Shown here piece after piece: positions 8,999 to 17,806 of a DNA stretch of 64,000 bases. The DNA is from Flavobacterium sp. UGB4466 (lineage in GTDB: Bacteria > Bacteroidota > Bacteroidia > Flavobacteriales > Flavobacteriaceae). Under the pieces are notes generated by a model that searched no databases, was not told where the DNA came from, and was given only the letters and a program-made list of their open reading frames with translations. The position numbers and the translations under genes were made by a program. The stretch spans positions 75,852 through 139,851 of the forward strand of contig NZ_CAGKLC010000001.1 of assembly GCF_903469665.1 (NCBI RefSeq). The letters run 5' to 3'. Numbering within the stretch: position 1 is the first letter of the stretch; each line of letters begins with the position of its first letter.

Positions 8999-10159
8999 TT
9001 ACAACGTTCCTCTCAATTCCTGCTCTCTCTCGATTGACTCGAAAAGGGCTTTAAAGTTTCCTGCGCCGAATCCTTTTGCGCCCATTCTTTGTATAATTTC
9101 AAAGAATAGTGTTGGTCGGTCCTGAACAGGCTTCGTAAATATTTGTAACAAGTAACCGTCCTCGTCGGCATCGACCATGATAGCCAGCTTTTCAATTTCG
9201 TTAATGTCTTCTTTCATCATATCCATATGCACGCCTAATCTTTCAGGAATTGCCTGATAGTAAGTGTGAGGAGGAGCTGATAAAAATTCAACACCTCGTG
9301 CTCTCAATTGTGATACGGTTTTGATGATGTCATCTGTAGCAATGGCAATGTGCTGAATTCCGGGACCACCATAAAAATCTAAATATTCTTCGATTTGAGA
9401 TTTTTTCTTTCCTTCTGCCGGTTCGTTAATAGGAAATTTGATTCTTCCGTTTCCGTTAGACATTACTTTGCTCATCAATGCTGAATATTCTGTGGTAATT
9501 TGCTTGTCATCAAATGACAGGAAATTTACGAATCCCATAACATCTTCGTAGAATTTTACCCAGGTATTCATTTCGTTCCAGCCTACATTTCCAACCATGT
9601 GGTCGATGTATTTTAAACCGGTTGGCTCGGGATTGTAATCCGATTTCCATTCCTGATACCCCGGAAGGAAAATACCGTTGTAGTTTTTTCTTTCTACGAA
9701 AATGTGAACCGTTTCTCCGTAAGTGTATATTCCCGAACGAACCACTTCTCCAAATTCGTCTGATTCAACCGTTGGTTCCATAAAAGAACGAGCACCGCGT
9801 TTCATCGTTTCTTCGTAGGCACTTCTGGCATCTTCAACCCAAAGAGCGGCTACTTTTACACCATCACCGTGTTTTTTAAGGTGTTCGTGTATTGGTGAAT
9901 CCTGAGTTAAAGGTGTTGTTAGAACAATTCTGATTTTGTCCTGTTTTAAAACATAAGAAGCCTTGTCCTTTACTCCGGTTTCCAGTCCGGCATAAGCTAA
10001 TGACTGATATCCGAAAGCTGTTTTGTAATAATGTGCCGATTGTTTTGCATTTCCGACGTAGAATTCTACATAGTCGGTTCCTAATAACGGAAGGAAATCC
10101 TGTGCTCCTTCAAAGATTTTTTCCAATCCGTATTCTACTGATTTTACTTCTTTTGACAT
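8999..10159 (-). CDS. hpd: 4-Hydroxyphenylpyruvate dioxygenase
   Basis: Non-haem iron enzyme converting 4-hydroxyphenylpyruvate to homogentisate in tyrosine breakdown; 386 aa, typical of the class. Two VOC domains: the degenerate N-terminal one (TDYVEFYVGNAKQSAHYY near 30) and the catalytic C-terminal one, with iron ligands in YIDHMVGNV near 190, GIQHIAIATDDI near 270 and the Glu of LFFEIIQRMG near 350. The C-terminal helix that closes the site is complete (FGAGNFKALFESIEREQE). It lies 170 bases downstream of hmgA, the next enzyme of the pathway, in the same orientation, with a REP-like palindrome between them. Confidence 0.97.
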   Translation of the reverse strand: MSKEVKSVEYGLEKIFEGAQDFLPLLGTDYVEFYVGNAKQSAHYYKTAFGYQSLAYAGLETGVKDKASYVLKQDKIRIVLTTPLTQDSPIHEHLKKHGDGVKVAALWVEDARSAYEETMKRGARSFMEPTVESDEFGEVVRSGIYTYGETVHIFVERKNYNGIFLPGYQEWKSDYNPEPTGLKYIDHMVGNVGWNEMNTWVKFYEDVMGFVNFLSFDDKQITTEYSALMSKVMSNGNGRIKFPINEPAEGKKKSQIEEYLDFYGGPGIQHIAIATDDIIKTVSQLRARGVEFLSAPPHTYYQAIPERLGVHMDMMKEDINEIEKLAIMVDADEDGYLLQIFTKPVQDRPTLFFEIIQRMGAKGFGAGNFKALFESIEREQELRGTL

Positions 10160-10229
10160 AATGTTTATTTGTTTAATCGGTTAATCGTTTAATTGATTGA
10201 ACCGTAGTGTTGTTTTTAAGTTTTTTTTA

Positions 10230-10311
10230 CCGCAAAGTGCGCGAAGTTAGTTCGCAAGGTTCGCAAAGTTGGAATAAGAATCTTAGCGTAAAATCCTTGC
10301 GAACTTTGCGG
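10230..10311. repeat. REP-like palindromic element
   Basis: An 82-base imperfect palindrome between hmgA and hpd. Outer arms CCGCAAAG / CTTTGCGG (10230-10237, 10304-10311) and inner arms TTCGCAAGG / CCTTGCGAA (10251-10259, 10295-10303). Related words (CGCAAAG, CGCGAAG) recur near 58390-58450, suggesting a dispersed family. Confidence 0.7.
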
Positions 10312-10329
10312 TTAGATTGATTTAGTGAA

Positions 10330-11487
10330 TTACTCCGTCCAGGATTTATAATACTGACCGTCGTCAAGACCCATGGCTTCTTCTGTAACCATAAGTGGGC
10401 GGAAAGTATCAACCATAACGGCTAATTCCTGTGTTTCTGTGTGACCAATGCTACGTTCCATCGCGCCTGGCGCAGGACCGTGTGGGATTCCTTTTGGGTG
10501 TAAAGTGATATGACCCTGCTCAATGTTGTTACGGCTCATGAAGTCACCGTCTACATAATATAGAACTTCATCAGAATCTATATTGCTGTGATTGTAAGGT
10601 GCCGGAATTGCTTTCGGATGATAATCGTAAAGTCTTGGGCAGAAAGAGCAAACGACAAAAGTAGCCGTTTCGAATGTTTGGTGTACCGGAGGCGGTTGGT
10701 GAACACGTCCCGTTATAGGTTCAAAATTATGAATCGAGAATCCGTATGGGAAATTGTAACCGTCCCAACCCACAACATCAAATGGATGTGTCGCATAAAC
10801 CACTTCATGAATCATGCCCTCTTTTTTGATTTTAATTAAAAAATCGCCTTTTTCGTCATGTGTTTCCAGTTCGTTTGGCAAAATAAAGTCGCGTTCGCAA
10901 AATGGCGAGTGCTCTAAATGCTGTCCCGATTGGTTTTTGTAACGTTTTGGGGTATAAAAAGGGGAGTAGGATTCGACATAAAAAAGTCGGTTTTCTTCCG
11001 TCTCGAATTCGATTTGGTAAATAATGCCTCGTGGAATAATTAAGTAATCACCATATTCAAACGGAATGTTACCTAACATGGTTCTTAATTTTCCTTTTCC
11101 TTTATGGATGAAAAGCATTTCATCAGCATCGGCATTTTTGTAGAAATAATTTCGAAGTGATTCTTTAGGAGCAGCCAGTCCAATGATACAGTCTTTATTA
11201 ACCATCATCGCTTTACGGCTGTCCAAAAAGTCATTTTCAGGTTTTAATTCAAAACCTTTAAAAAGTAACGATTTTATATTTTTTCCGATGGCAATTTTTG
11301 GCTCAACGGAATAGGAATTTAAAATTTCTTTTACCTGAGTTGGTCTGTGAACATGATAAGATAATGACGAGTGTCCGTGAAAACCTTCAGTTCCGAATAA
11401 CTGTTCGTAGTAAAAACCTCCGTTAGGTTTTTCGAATTGTGTGTGTCTCTTTTGAGGGAAGTCTCCAAGTTTGTGATATAATGGCAT
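10330..11487 (-). CDS. hmgA: Homogentisate 1,2-dioxygenase
   Basis: Opens homogentisate to maleylacetoacetate, the step after hpd. It has 385 aa and belongs to the shorter bacterial branch of the cupin-fold HmgA family. Signatures: GFHGHSSLSYHVHRPTQV near 35, FIHKGKGKLRTMLG and YLIIPRGIIYQI in the central cupin, and the metal region YNHSNIDSDEVLYYVDG then ITLHPKGIPHGPAPGAME near 325-345, with the His and Glu ligands. The C-terminus ends in DDGQYYKSWTE. It is probably co-transcribed with hpd. The later enzymes, maleylacetoacetate isomerase and fumarylacetoacetase, are not in the window. Confidence 0.95.
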   Translation of the reverse strand: MPLYHKLGDFPQKRHTQFEKPNGGFYYEQLFGTEGFHGHSSLSYHVHRPTQVKEILNSYSVEPKIAIGKNIKSLLFKGFELKPENDFLDSRKAMMVNKDCIIGLAAPKESLRNYFYKNADADEMLFIHKGKGKLRTMLGNIPFEYGDYLIIPRGIIYQIEFETEENRLFYVESYSPFYTPKRYKNQSGQHLEHSPFCERDFILPNELETHDEKGDFLIKIKKEGMIHEVVYATHPFDVVGWDGYNFPYGFSIHNFEPITGRVHQPPPVHQTFETATFVVCSFCPRLYDYHPKAIPAPYNHSNIDSDEVLYYVDGDFMSRNNIEQGHITLHPKGIPHGPAPGAMERSIGHTETQELAVMVDTFRPLMVTEEAMGLDDGQYYKSWTE

Positions 11488-11804
11488 GGCTTTTCTATTA
11501 GATAATTTTAAAATTAGATAATTTGAAAATTTGAATTGTGTGAACAGATAACCAGCTCAATTTCTTAAAATTGACCAATTATCTCAATTCGATAGCTTCA
11601 CTCAGGATTTCTCTTGATGAGGAATTGAAGATACTCTAATAAACCTGTCCATTTTGTTTTCATTATAACAAATGTCGTAATTTTTGCTGAGTAAAATTAT
11701 AAATTATATCATTTACAAACATGATTTTTTTTAATTTTTTTTGATATAATTTTTAATGGGCAAAAAAATAGTACAATTTTGTTGAACCATTCTTTGCTTT
11801 AGTG
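11488..11804. other. Intergenic region without a gene
   Basis: AT-rich spacer upstream of hmgA and downstream of the patatin gene. It holds a short direct repeat of TTAGATAATTT near 11497-11523 and no frame with coding character. No terminator or promoter could be assigned with confidence. Confidence 0.5.
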
Positions 11805-14162
11805 CTAAAATAAAAACCCAATACTAAACCAGGTATAGCTTTTAGACATTTCCGGAGACCAGGATTGTTTAATCTCGATTGGGCCAATGATGGTTTCCAG
11901 TCCATAACCAACAGCATATCCGGTATATTTTGGCATTGAGATCCAGTCGACCTTAGTAAAAATATCATTTCCCAAGTTGGCAAAGTTAGCAGAAAGATTT
12001 ACGTGATTCTTTTTGAAAATTTCATAATCGAGCGTAATCCCCGTTTTTATAAAGCTGTTTCCGGCTATACTTAGAAAATCGTATCCATAAAAATAATTGA
12101 AGTTGTTGATTTTGCTATAACCGTATCCTCCGAGTATAAAGTCGAAAAACGGAACGCTGTCGCTGCCAATGTTAAACCCTGCGTCGGCGTCAATTTTGAA
12201 AGTAGCCTTTCTGAAGAACGTTTTTACGAAAGCAATTTCGGCCTTTGCAATCGAGAATGGTTTAAATTGACGTGTATAGTCAGACGACGCTAAGTAGGTT
12301 TGTAAATCGGTAGAGAAGTACAAGCCGGAACGAGGGAAGCTTTTGCTGTCGAATGAATCGTATTTTAAGTAACCAAAAAGACTAAGATAGCTGCTCTTTT
12401 CAATAGTATTTACGGTATTGGTAAGTGTTGGAGAGTCTATTTTTAAATATTTGTATTCAAAACCACCCCCCATTAAAAATTTTTGTACAAAGATGGTTTG
12501 AAAATAGGCCTGATTGGTAATGTCTAAAAAGTCAACATTAATCAGATTTACATTTGGATTCTGTGCTGTTAAGGTATTAATGCTAGTGGTGACATTCCGA
12601 TTAAATTGATTCAAACGGGACTGAAATCCAAAACTGATATTAAAACCGTTTTCTATATAGTAGTTGAAGTCGTACCTGAAGTTATCTCCCAAAATAACAT
12701 CAAGCGAGGTAACATCATTTTTTAAAAAGGTCTTTTTGTGGGTAAGATTTAGCAGAATTCCACTTTTGTACAGCCCGTCATAATGCAGACCTAGTTTTAG
12801 AAAAGTCTGAGTGGGATTTTCTTTTAAGACGATATCAAGATCGTCCTGTTGGTCATCCGGCTGTAAACAGTAGGAAATAGTACTGAAGTTCTGGGTGGCA
12901 TTCAGGTTATTGATTCCGGTTTTCAGATCATTGTAAGTAATCGTACTTCCGGGTTTAAAACGCAGTTTTCCGCGAATGTATTCTTTTGTGTAATTCTCAA
13001 GGTTTTCACTGTTTATCTGTTTGATTTGCAGTGTGTCACTGGCAATTTTTAGTTTAGGTTTTTTATAAAAATGAGCTTCATCGGTTAAAGATTTGATTCT
13101 TTCATAGACCGCAAAAGCTGCTTCTTCTCCTTTTCGGATAATTTCTTCTCCTTTGTCAAATGAAATTACGCCATAATCGCGAATGTCCGGTTTGATATAA
13201 ACATCGGTATCCTTGATTTTGTTTTTCATCTTATCGATAGACTGCAAATTGGTAATCTGTACGAGTATCTTGGTCGCATTTTTCAGATTTTTGCGATTCA
13301 TAAGATCGTCCTGAACATCGACACCAATAATAATATCAGCACCCAGATTACGAACTTCTTTTATGGGATAGTTGTTGACTACACCTCCATCTACTAGTAA
13401 ATTTCCTTCAATTTCGACAGGGGTGAACAGGGAGGGGAATGCTGAACTTGCCATCATAGCCTGAACGAGATTTCCTTTGTTTAGTAAAACTTCTTCTCCG
13501 GTTTCAATATTAGTTCCGATACATAAAAAAGGAGTTGGAAGTTGATTGAAATCACGTACATGACGTACATTCCGAGTAAGACCACTTAACAAATTGTAAT
13601 TGTACATTCCTTTTGAAAGGGCTTCCGGAATCCCGATTCTGAAGTTGCTAAAAGGTAATGAAATGGCATATAACTCATCATTTTTTTTGCCATAGAAGTT
13701 TTTGGACGATCTCGGTATGTAATCGTTGATGAGTTCATCAAAGTTGGTTTTCTTGAAAATGGAATCAATTTGAGAGGCATTGTATCCCGAAGCATAAAGT
13801 CCGCCGATTATAGATCCCATACTGGTACCACCGATAAAGTCGATTTTAATTCCGGCTTCTTCCAGAACTTTTAAAACTCCAATATGAGCGAATCCTTTTG
13901 CGCCTCCACCGCTTAAAACCAATCCGATTTTGGGTCTTTTAATGCTGTCTTTTTTTTGATCCTGTGAAAATGTTTTTTGCGGATTTAGAAGTAACACTAT
14001 AAAAAGGAATAGTGCTGTGCTCCAGATCGAAACAGACAACTGCGAACTACAAAGAAACTTTCCTTTTGGAAAGAATAGAACAACTTTAGAAACATCTTTT
14101 TTCAGTGGAGAAAAAAAAGGTTTCGATGTGGTATTTTTGTGGGGCAGTTGATCTGGGCGCAT
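11805..14162 (-). CDS. Patatin-like phospholipase fused to a POTRA/beta-barrel outer-membrane domain
   Basis: A 785-aa protein with the architecture of PlpD-type (type Vd) autotransporters. A signal segment lies around residues 48-65 (IWSTALFLFIVLLL). The patatin domain follows: oxyanion loop GGGAKG near 86, nucleophile GTSMG near 113 and catalytic Asp in VDGGVVNNYP near 255. Next comes a POTRA-like stretch (IKQINSENLENYTKEYIRGKL) and a C-terminal Omp85-type barrel of about 380 residues ending in SYTWFSIGFLF. It is expected to be an outer-membrane lipid hydrolase. The N-terminus before the signal segment is unusually long, but no later ATG precedes it, so the start is uncertain. The start lies 8 bases after the uvrC stop, suggesting coupling. 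Confidence 0.9.
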   Translation of the reverse strand: MRPDQLPHKNTTSKPFFSPLKKDVSKVVLFFPKGKFLCSSQLSVSIWSTALFLFIVLLLNPQKTFSQDQKKDSIKRPKIGLVLSGGGAKGFAHIGVLKVLEEAGIKIDFIGGTSMGSIIGGLYASGYNASQIDSIFKKTNFDELINDYIPRSSKNFYGKKNDELYAISLPFSNFRIGIPEALSKGMYNYNLLSGLTRNVRHVRDFNQLPTPFLCIGTNIETGEEVLLNKGNLVQAMMASSAFPSLFTPVEIEGNLLVDGGVVNNYPIKEVRNLGADIIIGVDVQDDLMNRKNLKNATKILVQITNLQSIDKMKNKIKDTDVYIKPDIRDYGVISFDKGEEIIRKGEEAAFAVYERIKSLTDEAHFYKKPKLKIASDTLQIKQINSENLENYTKEYIRGKLRFKPGSTITYNDLKTGINNLNATQNFSTISYCLQPDDQQDDLDIVLKENPTQTFLKLGLHYDGLYKSGILLNLTHKKTFLKNDVTSLDVILGDNFRYDFNYYIENGFNISFGFQSRLNQFNRNVTTSINTLTAQNPNVNLINVDFLDITNQAYFQTIFVQKFLMGGGFEYKYLKIDSPTLTNTVNTIEKSSYLSLFGYLKYDSFDSKSFPRSGLYFSTDLQTYLASSDYTRQFKPFSIAKAEIAFVKTFFRKATFKIDADAGFNIGSDSVPFFDFILGGYGYSKINNFNYFYGYDFLSIAGNSFIKTGITLDYEIFKKNHVNLSANFANLGNDIFTKVDWISMPKYTGYAVGYGLETIIGPIEIKQSWSPEMSKSYTWFSIGFLF

Positions 14163-14170
14163 AAAGATAA

Positions 14171-15967
14171 CTAGTTGGTTTTGTAAAAGTCGACAATTTT
14201 TTTGGCTTTTGATACCCCTATTACATCAGATATTTCTTTTTCGGTAGCCAGTTTCAATCTTTTAACACTTTTGAAATGTTGTATTAACGTAAGCATTGTT
14301 TTTTCGCCAATGCCGGGTATGCCTTCTACTGAGGAGTTAAGTGCGGCTTTGCTTCGTTTGTCTCTGTGAAAAGTGATCCCAAATCGATGCGCCTCATTTC
14401 GCAGCTGCTGAATCACTTTTAAGGTTTCGGATTTTTTATCGAGATACAACGGAATTGAATCTCCAGGGTAAAACAATTCCTCGAGACGTTTCGCAATTCC
14501 GATGATCGCAATTTTGCCGCGCAGTTCGAGAGCGTCGATACTTTTTAATGCTGCAGAAAGCTGTCCTTTTCCACCGTCAATGATGATTAATTGCGGCAGT
14601 GGTTCGTTTTCATCTAATAACCTTTTGTAACGTCGGTAGACAATTTCGGTCATCGAGGCAAAATCGTCAGGACCTTCGACGGTTTTAACGTTAAAATGAC
14701 GATAGTCTTTTTTGCTGGGTTTCCCGTCTTTAAAAACTACACAGGCGGCTACCGGATTTGTTCCCTGAATATTCGAGTTGTCAAAACACTCAATGTGACG
14801 GGGTTCAACAGGCAATCGCAGGTCCTTTTGCATTTGTGCCATGATCCGATTGGTATGTCGGTCAGGATCTACAATCTGTAATTGTTTGAGCTGTTCGATT
14901 CGGTAAAATTTCGCGTTCCGAATAGACAGTTCTAATATTTGTTTTTTATCTCCCAATTGAGGAACGGTAGTTTTGATGTTTTCACCTAAATCAATTTCAA
15001 ACGGAACGATGATTTCTTTAGACAATAACTGAAAGCGCTCACGTAATTCTATAATGGCAAGTTCTAATAATTCTTCGTCCGTCTCCTCCAACTTTTTCTT
15101 CATTTCTAAAGTATGCGAACGTATAATCGATCCGTGTGAGATTTGAAGGAAGTTAACATAGGCTGAGCTTTCATCGGAAACAATCGAGAAAACATCAATA
15201 TTTGTAATTTTCGGATTGACAATGGTAGATCGCGACTGGTAATTCTCCAGAATTTCGATTTTTTCTTTTATTTTTTGAGCTTCTTCAAAACGCAAGTCTT
15301 TTGCATACTTGGTCATCAGTCGTTTGAAGTCTTTCATGCTTTCTTTGAAATTCCCTTTTAGAATTTCGCGGATCGCATCAACCTGTCTTTGGTAGTCTTC
15401 CAGAGATTCAAGTCCTTCACAAGGTCCTTTACAGTTACCAATGTGATATTCCAGACAGACTTTGAATTTTCCGGAATCAATATTAGACGGACTCAAATCA
15501 AAATTACAAGTCCTCAAAGGGTATAATTCTTTGATTAAATCTAAAATAGTATGTACTGTTTTGAAACTGGTGTAAGGACCAAAATATTCAGAACCGTCTT
15601 TGACCATTCTTCGGGTAGAAAATATTCTCGAAAAAGGTTCCTTCTTGATACAGATCCAAGGGTAACTTTTGTCGTCGCGAAGCAAAACATTATAACGCGG
15701 TTGGAGTGTTTTAATTAAATTGTTCTCCAATAAAAGTGCATCAGTTTCTGTGGGAACTACGATGTGTTTGATGGTTACAATTTTCTTCACCAAAACATTG
15801 GTTTTGGCGGTATCGTGTATTTTATTGAAATAAGAGGAGACTCTTTTTTTTAGGTTCTTAGCTTTTCCAACATATAAAATCTTTCCGTCTTTGTCATAAT
15901 ACTGATACACACCCGGATTGTCCGGCAAGGTTAGGATTTGAAGATCTAAGGATGATGGTTTGTGCAT
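14171..15967 (-). CDS. uvrC: Excinuclease ABC subunit C
   Basis: Nuclease subunit of nucleotide excision repair; makes both incisions around the lesion. It has 598 aa, full length. Order: GIY-YIG domain at the N-terminus (NPGVYQYYDKDGKILYVGKAKNL), a Cys-bearing region (CLEYHIGNCKGPCEG near 175), the UVR motif binding UvrB (AKDLRFEEAQKIKEKIE near 220), the RNase H-like endonuclease domain (IECFDNSNIQGTNPVA near 400; IIIDGGKGQLSAA near 475) and tandem helix-hairpin-helix at the end (VEGIPGIGEKTM, VIGVSKAKKI). All domains are intact. The patatin gene follows closely. Confidence 0.98.
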   Translation of the reverse strand: MHKPSSLDLQILTLPDNPGVYQYYDKDGKILYVGKAKNLKKRVSSYFNKIHDTAKTNVLVKKIVTIKHIVVPTETDALLLENNLIKTLQPRYNVLLRDDKSYPWICIKKEPFSRIFSTRRMVKDGSEYFGPYTSFKTVHTILDLIKELYPLRTCNFDLSPSNIDSGKFKVCLEYHIGNCKGPCEGLESLEDYQRQVDAIREILKGNFKESMKDFKRLMTKYAKDLRFEEAQKIKEKIEILENYQSRSTIVNPKITNIDVFSIVSDESSAYVNFLQISHGSIIRSHTLEMKKKLEETDEELLELAIIELRERFQLLSKEIIVPFEIDLGENIKTTVPQLGDKKQILELSIRNAKFYRIEQLKQLQIVDPDRHTNRIMAQMQKDLRLPVEPRHIECFDNSNIQGTNPVAACVVFKDGKPSKKDYRHFNVKTVEGPDDFASMTEIVYRRYKRLLDENEPLPQLIIIDGGKGQLSAALKSIDALELRGKIAIIGIAKRLEELFYPGDSIPLYLDKKSETLKVIQQLRNEAHRFGITFHRDKRSKAALNSSVEGIPGIGEKTMLTLIQHFKSVKRLKLATEKEISDVIGVSKAKKIVDFYKTN

Positions 15968-16046
15968 TCTGTTTTGTTTCTGAAGATAGCTGTTAAACTT
16001 AAAAAAACCTTTTGAGGTCTTAAAAAGCTTAACATTGATTTAGTTT

Positions 16047-16054
16047 CAAATTTA
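16047..16054 (-). promoter_or_regulatory. -7 element upstream of uvrC
   Basis: Exact TAAATTTG on the minus strand, about 80 bases before the uvrC ATG, in the divergent region shared with the plus-strand gene at 16100. A weaker plus-strand TATATTTA lies at 16076-16083. Confidence 0.35.
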
Positions 16055-16099
16055 CGAAATCAAAAGAATAATTTCTATATTTAGATTTTATAATTCCAC

Positions 16100-17080
16100 A
16101 TGAAAAACAGTAAACCCCTGATTATTTTTGGCGAATCAGTTTTGCCGGGCGAAAGTAAAACAATAAACGTTGAAATTGCTCGTCTGCATACCACTACAAA
16201 ATTGAATATTCCGATTATCGTACGCCGTTCAAAAATTGAAGGTCCGGTCGTTTTATTTTCGGCAGGAATCCACGGTGATGAGATTAACGGTGTTGAAATA
16301 GTCCGACAGCTGATCAGCAAAAAAATCAACCGTCCCGCTAAAGGAACCATTATTTGCATTCCCATTATCAATATTTACGGTTTTGTAAATAAATCCAGAG
16401 AATTTCCCGACGGGCGTGACTTAAACCGCGTTTTTCCGGGGAGCAAAAAAGGATCTTTGGCAAGCCGTTTCGCTTATCATATCGTAGCAGAAATTTTGCC
16501 AATTATTGATTATGCGGTTGATTTTCATGCCGGGGGAGCGAGCCGATTTAATGTTCCGCAAATCAGGATTACGGAGAACAACCCGGAACTGAAAGAACTT
16601 GCCGATGTTTTCAATGCGCCTTTTACCTTGTATTCTAAAAATATTAGCGGTTCATTCCGCACTACCTGTGAAAAGGCCAATATAAAAATGCTGCTTTTTG
16701 AGGGCGGAAAATCTCTGGATATTAATGATTCGGTGGCAAATGAAGGGGTAATGGGAGTGAAGCGTTTGTTGAATTATTTGAATATGCTGGATTCAAAACA
16801 TCTTGTCGAAACCGCAGAAGATCCTTCTATCTACATTAAAAATTCGGTTTGGCTGCGTGCGAAATGTTCGGGTCTGCTTCATGATTATAACAGGATTGGA
16901 CGTTTTGTAACGAAAGGGACTATCTTAGCCATTATTACCGATCCGTTTGGTAAATTTGAACAAAAAGTAAAAGCACCGCATGACGGATTTGTGATCAATG
17001 CCAATCACTCGCCCATCGTGTACGAAGGAGATGCGATTTACCATATGTCTAAAAACAGAGACGAGTATGCCGACGAATAA
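16100..17080 (+). CDS. Succinylglutamate desuccinylase/aspartoacylase-family protein
   Basis: Zinc carboxypeptidase-like amidohydrolase of the AstE/AspA superfamily, 326 aa. Metal site: AGIHGDEINGVE near residue 56 (HGDE) and the later His of DFHAGG near 140; substrate-binding DLNRVFPG near 113. The C-terminal domain is beta-rich (VKAPHDGFVINANHSPIVYEGDAIYH), as in family members associated with peptide or amino-acid deacylation. The exact substrate cannot be told from sequence. No glutamate-ligase (RimK) partner is adjacent, though many Bacteroidetes homologues have one. It overlaps the next gene by 14 bases. Confidence 0.88.
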   Translation: MKNSKPLIIFGESVLPGESKTINVEIARLHTTTKLNIPIIVRRSKIEGPVVLFSAGIHGDEINGVEIVRQLISKKINRPAKGTIICIPIINIYGFVNKSREFPDGRDLNRVFPGSKKGSLASRFAYHIVAEILPIIDYAVDFHAGGASRFNVPQIRITENNPELKELADVFNAPFTLYSKNISGSFRTTCEKANIKMLLFEGGKSLDINDSVANEGVMGVKRLLNYLNMLDSKHLVETAEDPSIYIKNSVWLRAKCSGLLHDYNRIGRFVTKGTILAIITDPFGKFEQKVKAPHDGFVINANHSPIVYEGDAIYHMSKNRDEYADE

Positions 17081-17636
17081 AAAAGAATTACGATTACACT
17101 ATAAAAATCTTCGAAAAGAACTTTCGGAAAATGATATCGAAGAGAAAAGTCTGGCTATTGCCAATAATATAATCCAATTGTCTATTTGGGATAAAATCTA
17201 TTATCATGTTTTTCTTCCGATTGAAGAGCAACGGGAAGTAAATACAGAATACGTATTGCATTTGCTTTCCGGAAAAGATAAAGAAATAGTAGTTTCAAAA
17301 AGTGATTTTGAGACTCGTGGTATGACGCATTTTTTGTTGACCGATAATACCAAAATCAGAAAGAATGAATACAATATTCCTGAACCGGTAAATGGTTTGC
17401 AAGTTCCTTCTGAAACTATAGAGGTCGTTTTTGTCCCGCTTTTAGTTTTTGATGTTTTTGGAAATCGGGTAGGATACGGAAAAGGGTTTTATGATAAATT
17501 CCTGTCAGAATGCAAACCCGGGACAATTAAGATTGGCCTTTCTTTTTTTGAAGCTGAAAATCAGATCGAGGATGTTTTTGAATCAGATGTGAAACTGGAT
17601 TACTGTGTGACGCCTTTAAAAATCTATAGTTTTTAA
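17067..17636 (+). CDS. fau: 5-Formyltetrahydrofolate cyclo-ligase
   Basis: ATP-dependent conversion of 5-formyl-THF to 5,10-methenyl-THF, salvaging folate in one-carbon metabolism; 189 aa, normal for the family. The start at 17067 (MPTNKKELRLHYKNLRKEL) is chosen over an upstream in-frame ATG because the family begins with this KxxLRxxxxxxR helix and because it leaves a short overlap with the previous gene. Signatures: FLPIEEQREVNT near 50 and the ATP/folate loop GNRVGYGKGFYDKFL near 140. Confidence 0.93.
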   Translation: MPTNKKELRLHYKNLRKELSENDIEEKSLAIANNIIQLSIWDKIYYHVFLPIEEQREVNTEYVLHLLSGKDKEIVVSKSDFETRGMTHFLLTDNTKIRKNEYNIPEPVNGLQVPSETIEVVFVPLLVFDVFGNRVGYGKGFYDKFLSECKPGTIKIGLSFFEAENQIEDVFESDVKLDYCVTPLKIYSF

Positions 17637-17661
17637 TTGTAAAACAAGAATTTGCCATAAG

Positions 17662-17698
17662 TAAACTTAAGAAGTATGCGGTTTTGAACTTAAGTTTA
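17662..17698. repeat. Intergenic hairpin downstream of fau
   Basis: Ten-base perfect arms TAAACTTAAG and CTTAAGTTTA separated by 17 bases, 26 bases after the fau stop. It is followed by a weak T-rich stretch. It may be a first, weaker terminator ahead of the one at 17742-17785. Confidence 0.5.
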
Positions 17699-17741
17699 TT
17701 TATAGTATCGATGCGATTCCGAAGTGATTGATACCCATACA

Positions 17742-17785
17742 AAAAATCCCAAACACCATTTTAAGAGGGGTGTTTGGGATTTTTT
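17742..17785. terminator. Bidirectional terminator between fau and batE
   Basis: Arms AAAAATCCCAAACACC and GGTGTTTGGGATTTTT with an 11-base loop; the flanking A and T runs make it work in both directions, as expected between convergent genes. Confidence 0.9.
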
Positions 17786-17806
17786 CATTTGATTTTTTTT
17801 GAATAT

